Positions 16,431 to 23,713 of a stretch of DNA of 64,000 nucleotides are shown one piece after another (the stretch's first letter is position 1; each line of letters begins with the position of its first letter). A program made the position numbers and the translations under genes. The DNA comes from NORP309 sp964352735. GTDB taxonomy: Bacteria; Pseudomonadota; Gammaproteobacteria; Xanthomonadales; Marinicellaceae. The notes beneath the pieces are model-generated. The model was not told the DNA's origin. It did no database searches and saw nothing but the letters and a program-made list of their open reading frames with translations. The stretch is from NCBI GenBank assembly GCA_964352735.1, contig CAYGTC010000003.1, positions 62,001 to 126,000 of the forward strand. The letters run 5' to 3'.

Positions 16431-17699
16431 ATGAAACTACACAATTTGAAAATTCCACAACAAAAAGTCAACTTCAAACAAGCCGTTATTCAAGGAATTG
16501 GTAAAAACCGAGGTTTGTTTTTTGTTGATAAAATTACAGCCATTAAAAATATTGACGAATTACTTGAAATGGATTTTGTTAGCAGAAGTAGCCATGTGAT
16601 TCACCACTTAATAGAAGGTGAATTGCCATACGATGAAGTTTATCGAATGGTGAAAGCAGCTTTTAATTTTGATGTGCCGTTAAAACACGTTCATGGTAAT
16701 ATCAGCTGTCTGGAATTGTTTCATGGGCAAACATTGGCTTTTAAAGATTTTGGTGCCCGATTTATGGCCCAATGCATCAAAACGTTCAATGATGAAGAGT
16801 TTGTCACCATCTTGACGGCCACTTCTGGTGATACTGGAGCGGCTGTTGCTCATGCTTTTTATAAAATTGATGGCATAAAAGTTAAGATTCTTTACCCCAA
16901 GGGAAAAATTTCTAATTTACAAGAAAAATTATTTTGCACCTTAGGAGAAAATATTGAGACTTATGCAATTGAAGGCGATTTTGATGATTGTCAACGCATG
17001 GTAAAAACCGCATTTGATTCACAAAATATTCGTGATAAACACCATTTAACTTCGGCAAATTCAATTAATATCAGCCGATTGTTGGCCCAGGTTTGTTACT
17101 ATTTTGAGCTGGCCAGTCATTATAAAAATGATGATTTGGTTGTATCAGTACCCAGTGGTAATTTTGGCAACTTAACAGCTGGTATCATAGCCAAACAATG
17201 TGGAGCCCCCATCAAAAGATTCATTGCTGCTACCAATGCCAATGATACCGTACCAAGGTATTTGATGAATCAAGTATGGGCGCCACAAAAAACGGTTGAA
17301 ACTGCTTCAAATGCCATGGATGTTAGCAACCCCAGTAATTGGCCGCGTATCATGGCACTGTTTAATGATGATTTAGATAATGTCAGAAAAGTCATTGCTT
17401 CATCGATAAAGAATGATGAACAAACTTATGCCGCCATGCAACAATTGTATCAAAATAATTATACTGCAGAACCGCATAGTGCAATTGCCTATGCTGCATT
17501 GACTGATGAGTTACAATCGCATGAAAAAGGTGTCTTTATTGCAACAGCACATCCAGCCAAGTTTATTGAGACAGTCGAAGAAATTCTTGATATTGCTATT
17601 GATTTACCTGATGCATTGTCAAATGTGCGTGATTTAAAAAATTTATCAGTCACTATGACTCATGATACAAGCAAATTTAATGCGATGTTGTTAAAATAA
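16431..17699 (+). CDS. thrC: Threonine synthase (enteric type)
   Basis: ThrC is a PLP enzyme converting O-phosphohomoserine to threonine. The frame can start at GTG 16422 or ATG 16425, but ATG 16431 gives MKLHNLKIPQQK, matching the E. coli start MKLYNL, and a 422-residue protein. The PLP-lysine motif reads LAFKDFGARFMAQ (near residue 105), the glycine-rich phosphate loop is VPSGNFGNLTAG, and TATSGDTGAAVAHAF is also present. It is the second gene of a thrBC pair. Confidence 0.96.
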   Translation: MKLHNLKIPQQKVNFKQAVIQGIGKNRGLFFVDKITAIKNIDELLEMDFVSRSSHVIHHLIEGELPYDEVYRMVKAAFNFDVPLKHVHGNISCLELFHGQTLAFKDFGARFMAQCIKTFNDEEFVTILTATSGDTGAAVAHAFYKIDGIKVKILYPKGKISNLQEKLFCTLGENIETYAIEGDFDDCQRMVKTAFDSQNIRDKHHLTSANSINISRLLAQVCYYFELASHYKNDDLVVSVPSGNFGNLTAGIIAKQCGAPIKRFIAATNANDTVPRYLMNQVWAPQKTVETASNAMDVSNPSNWPRIMALFNDDLDNVRKVIASSIKNDEQTYAAMQQLYQNNYTAEPHSAIAYAALTDELQSHEKGVFIATAHPAKFIETVEEILDIAIDLPDALSNVRDLKNLSVTMTHDTSKFNAMLLK

Positions 17700-17724
17700 T
17701 CACATTAAAATTGGAGATGAACAA

Positions 17725-18642
17725 ATGAGTAACGTGAGACAAATCAAGCCTCAACAAAAATTCCCTGTCAAAGGCATTATTCTGGGTGCAATTGTCATAT
17801 TTTTATTGATGTTTGGCAGTAAACTTTATAAAACAGTGCCTGTAGGTCATGTAGCTGTAGCAACAATATTTGGTAAGATTGTTGAACAAAGCTATTCTGA
17901 GGGCTTGCATATTCCAGTAAATCCTTTGTATTCCTGGCATGAGTTTGATGTGAGGGAAAAATCTCACAAAGAAACTGCCGAGGTGCCTTCTCAAGATCAA
18001 TTACAAACCCGAATTGATGTCAGTATTCAATATAGACTGAATGGATCGCAAGCCGCTAATATGTTACAAACAACCGGTGGCATGCAAAGACTACTGGATG
18101 TGCAGTTGATACCTAAATTACGCTCTCTGTTAAGAGAACAGGGTAAAACCATCAGAAGAGCAGAAGATTTTTTTCTTGAGGAAACACAAAATAAATTACA
18201 AGTGACAATTCTCAGTGGTTTACAAGAATACCTTGAACCAAAAGGTGTGGTGGTTTCTGCTGTATTGATCAGGGATATAACATTGCCCGCGTTCATTACT
18301 AAAGCCATTGAATCTAAAAAAGAACGTGAGCAAGCTGTAGAAAAACAAAAAGCTGAATTAGAACGATTTCGGACTGAACAACAACAAATTGTGGCAGAAG
18401 CAGAAGCCAAGAGAAAAGCTGCTGAAGAAGAAGCAAAGCAAAGAATTATTTTGGCTGATGCTCAATCTTATGAAATTGAAAAAATCAATCAAGCCATTGG
18501 GAGCAACCCCAATTATATTAAGTTGATGTCGTTAGAAGCACTAAAAAGTATATCTAAAGACCCAGCTTCGAAAATCTATTTTATAAATAGTGATTCTCCA
18601 CAACCTTTGCCGTTAATGCATTTGTCTGATTTTGATAAATAG
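17725..18642 (+). CDS. SPFH/prohibitin-family membrane protein
   Basis: The 305-residue protein has one N-terminal membrane helix (about residues 19-37, IILGAIVIFLLMFGS) followed by an SPFH (Band 7) domain starting at VPVGHVAVATIFGKI. A charged coiled coil (about residues 195-245, AEAEAKRKAAEEEAKQ) and a short C-terminal domain complete it. Family members (HflC, HflK, prohibitins) form large membrane rings that modulate proteases such as FtsH. The closest feel is to stand-alone prohibitin-family proteins rather than the HflKC pair, since no HflK partner is adjacent. GGAG lies 9 bases before the ATG. Confidence 0.85.
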   Translation: MSNVRQIKPQQKFPVKGIILGAIVIFLLMFGSKLYKTVPVGHVAVATIFGKIVEQSYSEGLHIPVNPLYSWHEFDVREKSHKETAEVPSQDQLQTRIDVSIQYRLNGSQAANMLQTTGGMQRLLDVQLIPKLRSLLREQGKTIRRAEDFFLEETQNKLQVTILSGLQEYLEPKGVVVSAVLIRDITLPAFITKAIESKKEREQAVEKQKAELERFRTEQQQIVAEAEAKRKAAEEEAKQRIILADAQSYEIEKINQAIGSNPNYIKLMSLEALKSISKDPASKIYFINSDSPQPLPLMHLSDFDK

Positions 18643-18656
18643 CAATGTAGTAGACT

Positions 18657-19487
18657 ATGAACAAATTTGCTGACTTAAAGGTACGATTTGTCGGTGCAGG
18701 AAATATGGCCACCAGTTTAATTGGTGGCTTATTGCATAGAGGTTTTATGCCCAGTCAAATCAGGGCCAGTGACCCTGGTGGTCATCAAAGACAGCAAGTT
18801 ACTGAAAAGTTTGGAGTACAAACATTTGATGATAACAATGCTCATTTTGGTAGACCAGATGTGGTGATCTTTGCGGTGAAACCGCAAATCATGAAGCAAG
18901 TGGTCAAGGACGTTGCCAACAGTGTCATACGAAGCAATGCTCTGGTTATTTCGATTGCTGCTGGTATCAAAGTTGAACACTTACAACAATGGATTGCTGA
19001 AGAGGTTGCGATTGTAAGAACCATGCCTAATACTCCAGCATTGATAGGAGAGGGTGCTACTGGGTTGTTTGCAAACCAATGGGTGACAACAGAGCAAAAG
19101 TATTTAACAGAGTGCATTATGGATTCTGTTGGGATTTGTCATTGGGTTGATGAAGAATTTAAAATCGATGTGGTTACGGCTTTGTCAGGCAGTGGGCCAG
19201 CCTACTTTTTCTTATTTATGGAATACATGCAAAAAGCTGCGATAGAACTGGGTTTATCTGCAGAAGTTGCAGCAAAATTAACAGAGCAAACCGCATTGGG
19301 ATCTGCAATTTTGGCACAGAGAAGTACTGATGATATTGCAAAATTAAGAAACAATGTTACCTCGCCAAATGGCACTACAGAAGCAGCATTGACATCTTTC
19401 AATAGTGATCAATTTGAGGGCATCATAAAAAGGGCAGTCAACGCCGCCAATCAACGATCAATTGAGCTTTCACAAGAGTTTTTGTGA
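18657..19487 (+). CDS. proC: Pyrroline-5-carboxylate reductase
   Basis: ProC reduces pyrroline-5-carboxylate to proline with NAD(P)H. The 276-residue protein has the N-terminal Rossmann motif FVGAGNMATSLIGGLL, then AVKPQIM, ISIAAGIKVEHLQQW, RTMPNTPALIGEG, and the P5CR signature TALSGSGPAYFFLFMEYM with the C-terminal SPNGTTEAAL segment. It follows the SPFH gene by 14 bases and precedes the CARF gene by 6, suggesting one transcript. Confidence 0.96.
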   Translation: MNKFADLKVRFVGAGNMATSLIGGLLHRGFMPSQIRASDPGGHQRQQVTEKFGVQTFDDNNAHFGRPDVVIFAVKPQIMKQVVKDVANSVIRSNALVISIAAGIKVEHLQQWIAEEVAIVRTMPNTPALIGEGATGLFANQWVTTEQKYLTECIMDSVGICHWVDEEFKIDVVTALSGSGPAYFFLFMEYMQKAAIELGLSAEVAAKLTEQTALGSAILAQRSTDDIAKLRNNVTSPNGTTEAALTSFNSDQFEGIIKRAVNAANQRSIELSQEFL

Positions 19488-19493
19488 GAATTC

Positions 19494-20624
19494 ATGGCCA
19501 ATAAAAAAGTACATTTGGCGATATATGACAGAAAAAATGCTGGGATTCTCAGTGGCGCTTTGCATTTAAATCCAGATCAAGTGATTTTACTCCATCGAAA
19601 AGGGCATGATGTCAGTGGTTTGAAGTCAGTATTGAATAGCAGAGGGATCAATTGTCAGAGCCAAATGGTATCTTTTGATCCGCAACAAATTCAAACAATA
19701 TTAAACCATATCTTTAAAAACAATAAGCACAATGATGTGGTTTTTAATGCCAGTTCGGGCCCGCGTTTGATAGTTTTATTGTCCCTTAAATGTTTTTTTA
19801 ATTCATCACTGCCAGCATTTGTTGTTGATAAATTCACCAATCAATTGAACTGGTTGTCACCAGAAAACAAAAGCAGTGAAGCCTTGGCATCTCAACTGAA
19901 AATCAAAGAGTATTTAAAGCTGTTTTCTATCTCGGTAACAGATAAAGGTGATACACGCCTAGAATCACAACAGAAGCAATCATTAACACACTGGTTGGTT
20001 GATAATATCGAAAGATTTGGTCAATCATTAGCGGCTTTGAACCATATTGCGATGCATGCTGAGCACTCTTTAAAATATCATTTGAGTAAACGCAATAATA
20101 CACCAACGCATTTGACCAGAATTTTGATGGAATTCGAAGAAGTTGGATTGCTGCAAAGACATCAGAATGAAATAGTATTTAAAAATGAAGAATGTCGATT
20201 TTATGCCAATGGTGGTTGGTTAGAAAATCATGTTTTTAATACACTTTTTCACATGAAAAAGTCCAGAGAAAATATCAATGATATAGCCCGAGGCATGGAG
20301 ATTAGTAAAGCCAAAGGCGGTGTCAAAAATGAAATTGATGTGATTGCAATGGCCAATAATCGATTACACCTCATTGAATGCAAAACACGAAAATTCACCA
20401 ATAAGAATCATGCCAATACCCCTGGGGCAGCTGCCATTTATCGATTGGACACGCTCAAAGAGTCTTTGGGAGGGCGTTCAGGTAAAGCGATGCTGATCAG
20501 TTATCAAAAGCTCAGTAAATATACAGAACAACGCGCTTCAGATCTTGGTATATATTGTTGTTCATTCAGTCAGTTAAAACAATTGAAAAATCACCTTTTT
20601 AATTTCATTGATTCAACTCAGTAA
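19494..20624 (+). CDS. CARF-domain protein with PD-(D/E)xK nuclease (DUF1887, VC1899/Card1/Can2-like)
   Basis: The 376-residue protein reads as three parts. An N-terminal Rossmann-like CARF domain (about 1-145) carries the ligand-loop motif NASSGPRLIVLL. A winged-helix segment (about 165-225, with QSLAALNHIAMHAEHSLKYHL and an LTRILMEFEEVGLLQR wing) follows. A PD-(D/E)xK nuclease ends the protein, with Glu244 in GGWLEN, Asp282 in NEIDVI, and Glu295/Lys297 in ECK. This is the architecture of VC1899 and of Card1/Can2, which are cyclic-oligoadenylate-activated nucleases in type III CRISPR immunity. All candidate catalytic residues are present. No cas gene or CRISPR array is visible in this window, and the gene sits 6 bases after proC, apparently in its operon. 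Function here is inferred only. Confidence 0.85.
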   Translation: MANKKVHLAIYDRKNAGILSGALHLNPDQVILLHRKGHDVSGLKSVLNSRGINCQSQMVSFDPQQIQTILNHIFKNNKHNDVVFNASSGPRLIVLLSLKCFFNSSLPAFVVDKFTNQLNWLSPENKSSEALASQLKIKEYLKLFSISVTDKGDTRLESQQKQSLTHWLVDNIERFGQSLAALNHIAMHAEHSLKYHLSKRNNTPTHLTRILMEFEEVGLLQRHQNEIVFKNEECRFYANGGWLENHVFNTLFHMKKSRENINDIARGMEISKAKGGVKNEIDVIAMANNRLHLIECKTRKFTNKNHANTPGAAAIYRLDTLKESLGGRSGKAMLISYQKLSKYTEQRASDLGIYCCSFSQLKQLKNHLFNFIDSTQ

Positions 20625-20758
20625 GATCACATACAAACACAATATTCTCCCTGTGATGGCAGTCATAAAAAATGTTAATATTTTAAGATGCATCATATCT
20701 GTGATTTCATCTGAGAATTATTGTATCATCAACCCTAACTTATGATCATTGGTGGTTT

Positions 20759-21976
20759 ATGAATATATCTCTGCAAATATTACTGGCGTTAGTCTTGGCA
20801 TTGATCCTTGGCGTTGTGGTCAGTACCACGCAAAGTGCAACTTTAAATTCTATAATAGAGTTAATTGAACCAATAGGGACTCTGTGGGTTAATGCGATTA
20901 GAATGATCGTTATCCCTTTATTGATTTCTTTATTAATAACCGCAGTTGCAGGACAGCAAGCACAGCATAATGTTGCCAAAGTTGGTGGTCACAGTGGTCT
21001 AATCATTGTATTGTTAGTGGCCATGAGTAGTCTCCTAACTTTTATAATGGCTCCTCTGTTTTTGAGCTTCATAACAATTGACCCACAAGCCAGCCAACAA
21101 CTTTTAAATCATAGCACTACATCAATAACTGATACATCATTACCAGCTTTCAGCGAATGGTTCACTGGTTTGATTCCTATCAATCCATTCAAGTCAGCAG
21201 TTGACAACGCCATGTTACCATTGATGGTATTTATTGCTTTATTTGCCTTGTCATTAAGGCACATTGATGAAACACACAGAAAATCCGTAACCATGTTTTT
21301 TGAAGGCATCAAACAAAGCATGTTTGTATTGATTGGCTGGATTATGAAAGTTGCTCCATATGGTATATTTGCTTTGGTACTGTCTTTAACCAGTAAATTG
21401 GGCGTTTCTACAGTAACTGTTTTAGCAACATTTATTGCTGTGACATCTTTAATCATTGTGTTGATTACACTGATACTATATCTATTGGTTTTTTTATTTG
21501 GAGGCGTTTCAATGCTTACATTTATTAAAGCTGTAGCTCCCGTACAGGTGATAGGTTTCAGTACGCGTTCTTCATTGGCATCATTACCTGCCACCTATGA
21601 TGCGACGCAAAAACTGGGTTTGCCATCGGATATTACTGGAGTTGTGCTGCCTATTGCAGTAACCATGTTCAAATTTGCTTCACCGATAGCTCGTATTTCA
21701 GGTACCTACTTTATTGCTAATCTATATGGTATTGATTTGAGTGTGTATCATATGATGGTGATAGCAATGGCCATAGGTTTATTAAGCTTTTATTCACCAG
21801 GGATTCCAAGTGGGGGATTATTAATCATGTCGCCAGTATATCTTTCTCTGGGGTTGCCGGTTGAAGGTATTGGAATATTAATTGCTGTTGATTTGATCAT
21901 AGATATGTTTATTACGGCTGCGAATGTAACAGCCAATGTCAGTGCTGCGGTATTGGTGTCTCGATTAAATAAGTAA
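20759..21976 (+). CDS. Divergent dicarboxylate/amino acid:cation symporter (SLC1/DAACS superfamily)
   Basis: The 405-residue protein is almost entirely hydrophobic, with about eight membrane helices, and keeps the SLC1 hairpin pattern. HP1 appears as FSTRSSLASLPATYDATQKLG (the family's Ser-rich loop), and HP2 as the PGIPSGGLLIM loop, followed by the helix VDLIIDMFITAANVTAN in place of the usual DxxRTxxNVxGD. The NMDGT signature of helix 7 is replaced by TMFKFASP, so sodium coupling and substrate may differ from GltP/DctA. It starts 135 bases after the CARF gene with GGTGG as a possible ribosome binding site and is likely transcribed separately. Confidence 0.8.
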   Translation: MNISLQILLALVLALILGVVVSTTQSATLNSIIELIEPIGTLWVNAIRMIVIPLLISLLITAVAGQQAQHNVAKVGGHSGLIIVLLVAMSSLLTFIMAPLFLSFITIDPQASQQLLNHSTTSITDTSLPAFSEWFTGLIPINPFKSAVDNAMLPLMVFIALFALSLRHIDETHRKSVTMFFEGIKQSMFVLIGWIMKVAPYGIFALVLSLTSKLGVSTVTVLATFIAVTSLIIVLITLILYLLVFLFGGVSMLTFIKAVAPVQVIGFSTRSSLASLPATYDATQKLGLPSDITGVVLPIAVTMFKFASPIARISGTYFIANLYGIDLSVYHMMVIAMAIGLLSFYSPGIPSGGLLIMSPVYLSLGLPVEGIGILIAVDLIIDMFITAANVTANVSAAVLVSRLNK

Positions 21977-21984
21977 ATCATAAC

Positions 21985-22153
21985 AAATAGAGACCTCAGC
22001 ATAAGTCATGAATCATGTAAAAAAGTTTGAAAAGTTCAATTTCTTCGTTAGAAAACTCACCAATAGCCTGCTATTACTAGCATTTTCTGCCTTGAACTTG
22101 AGCTTTTCAATTCTTTTTTCCTAAGACTCAGACTTATGCAAAGGTCTCAAATA
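21985..22153. mobile_element. MITE-like palindromic element with 5-bp target duplication
   Basis: GAGACCTCAGCATAAGTC (21990-22007) is repeated as the inverted GACTTATGCAAAGGTCTC (22131-22148), 16 of 18 bases matching. AAATA occurs directly outside both ends (21985-21989 and 22149-22153), which looks like a target-site duplication. The interior is itself partly palindromic: AAAAAAGTTTGAAAAG against CTTTTCAATTCTTTTTT, and AATAG/CTATT at the centre, so the whole 159 bases could fold into one long hairpin. No coding capacity is present. It resembles non-autonomous miniature transposable elements; the parent transposase is unknown. Confidence 0.7.
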
Positions 22154-22273
22154 ACCACATAAAACTTCATCTAACATGCCTAACCCGGATATTTTACCAA
22201 TCTATTTTGCCATTTTTCCCCTAAATTCCATTCTATGATGAAATATCTGGGCTAAATCCATTAAAATGTATCC

Positions 22274-23713
22274 ATGATTGAATTTATTCTTAACAAAAAA
22301 ATAGTCCGAACTGATGCACATCATTCGATGACTTTGGTTGATTTTATCCGCGAAGATCGTCTCTTAAAAGGCACAAAAGTGGTTTGTAGAGAGGGCGATT
22401 GTGGCGCTTGTACAGTATTAGTTGGCGAGTATACGCAGCAAAAAAATGGTACAAAGTATGTGAAGTACCAAACCATTACTTCATGTATTTCTCCTTTGGC
22501 TAATGCGCATGGAAAGCACATTGTCACTGTAGAAGGGTTAAATAGGGTCAATAAATTGACTCAAGTGCAACAATCATTAAAAGATTTTTATGCCAGCCAA
22601 TGTGGTTTCTGTACGCCAGGGTTTGTTATGGCAATGACACAGTTTTGTTTAAACGCCAATGCTAACAATGAACAACATATGCTTGATGCAATCAGTGGCA
22701 ACATATGCAGGTGTACAGGTTATGTGAGCATTATCAATGCGGCTAAAAGTATCGTTGCAGCATGTCAGGATAAAGGCCATAAATTCACCATGTCTCAGTT
22801 GGTAGAACATGATTTTATTCCGGATTATTTTTTAGGTATATTGGAACAATTACACAATATCAATGATGGAAAATTATCACTGACTGGAGAAAAAATCATT
22901 GCAGGTGGAACAGATTTATTTGTTCAACAAGCCGATAGCTTAATCGAACAAAAACAACTGCGCTACATCATGCATGAGCAAGATCAAAACGTAGTTGTTA
23001 ATGGCCAACAATGTTCTATTTCTGGTGCGGCTACGGTAACAGAATTGTTTGATCATTCGGTGCTAAATCATTCCATACCATTGTTGAAAAATTATTTAAG
23101 GTTGGTGTCATCAGAGCCGATCAGGAATATGGCTACCATTGCTGGTAATTTAGTGAATGCTTCACCAATTGCTGATATGAGTGTTTTCTTATTGGCGCTC
23201 AATACTCAATTGATCATAGAGCATGATGAAAAAAGTCGACAAGTTGCATTGAAAGATTTCTTTTTAAGTTATAAAAACATTGATCTAAAAATCAACGAAT
23301 CAATTGCTCAGATTCATTGTGAATTGCCGAATAAAAATGCCAAATTTAATTTTGAAAAAGTATCCAAAAGAAAACATTTGGATATTGCCACTGTTAATAC
23401 AGCCATTCATATAGAATGTGATGAGCACACTGTTATTACACAGATTGACCTGTCGATAGGCGGCGTAGCTCCAATTCCATTGTTTCTAAATAAGACTTGT
23501 GAGTTTTTATCGGGTCAAAAGTTGACGTCATCAATTGTTAATGCAGCGATTGAAGTGCTAAACAGTGAAATCGCTCCAATTTCTGATGTGAGAGGAACTG
23601 CACAATACAAACGTCTTTTAGCTAATCAGTTGGTTAAGGGACACTTCATTAAATTATTTCCTGAGCACATCACATTTGAGCAATTGAAAGTTAATTGTGG
23701 AGGGGGGTCATGA
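22274..23713 (+). CDS. xdhA: Xanthine dehydrogenase-type small subunit (2Fe-2S and FAD domains)
   Basis: This subunit passes electrons from the molybdenum site via two [2Fe-2S] clusters to FAD. The 479-residue protein has the ferredoxin-like cluster (Cys38, Cys43, Cys46, Cys71) with CREGDCGACTVLVG, the second cluster domain with CGFCTPGFVM and ICRCTGY, then a FAD-binding domain (about 185-355, KIIAGGTDLFVQ, NMATIAGNLVNASPIADM) and the CO-dehydrogenase flavoprotein C-terminal domain. The stop overlaps the xdhB start as ATGA. The substrate is presumed to be xanthine/hypoxanthine from the two-subunit layout, but related aldehyde oxidoreductases cannot be excluded. Confidence 0.9.
   Translation: MIEFILNKKIVRTDAHHSMTLVDFIREDRLLKGTKVVCREGDCGACTVLVGEYTQQKNGTKYVKYQTITSCISPLANAHGKHIVTVEGLNRVNKLTQVQQSLKDFYASQCGFCTPGFVMAMTQFCLNANANNEQHMLDAISGNICRCTGYVSIINAAKSIVAACQDKGHKFTMSQLVEHDFIPDYFLGILEQLHNINDGKLSLTGEKIIAGGTDLFVQQADSLIEQKQLRYIMHEQDQNVVVNGQQCSISGAATVTELFDHSVLNHSIPLLKNYLRLVSSEPIRNMATIAGNLVNASPIADMSVFLLALNTQLIIEHDEKSRQVALKDFFLSYKNIDLKINESIAQIHCELPNKNAKFNFEKVSKRKHLDIATVNTAIHIECDEHTVITQIDLSIGGVAPIPLFLNKTCEFLSGQKLTSSIVNAAIEVLNSEIAPISDVRGTAQYKRLLANQLVKGHFIKLFPEHITFEQLKVNCGGGS

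Noticed and set aside
23695..23709. TTG start for xdhB
   Set aside because: The following GGAGGGGG is the ribosome binding site of ATG 23710, which overlaps the xdhA stop.
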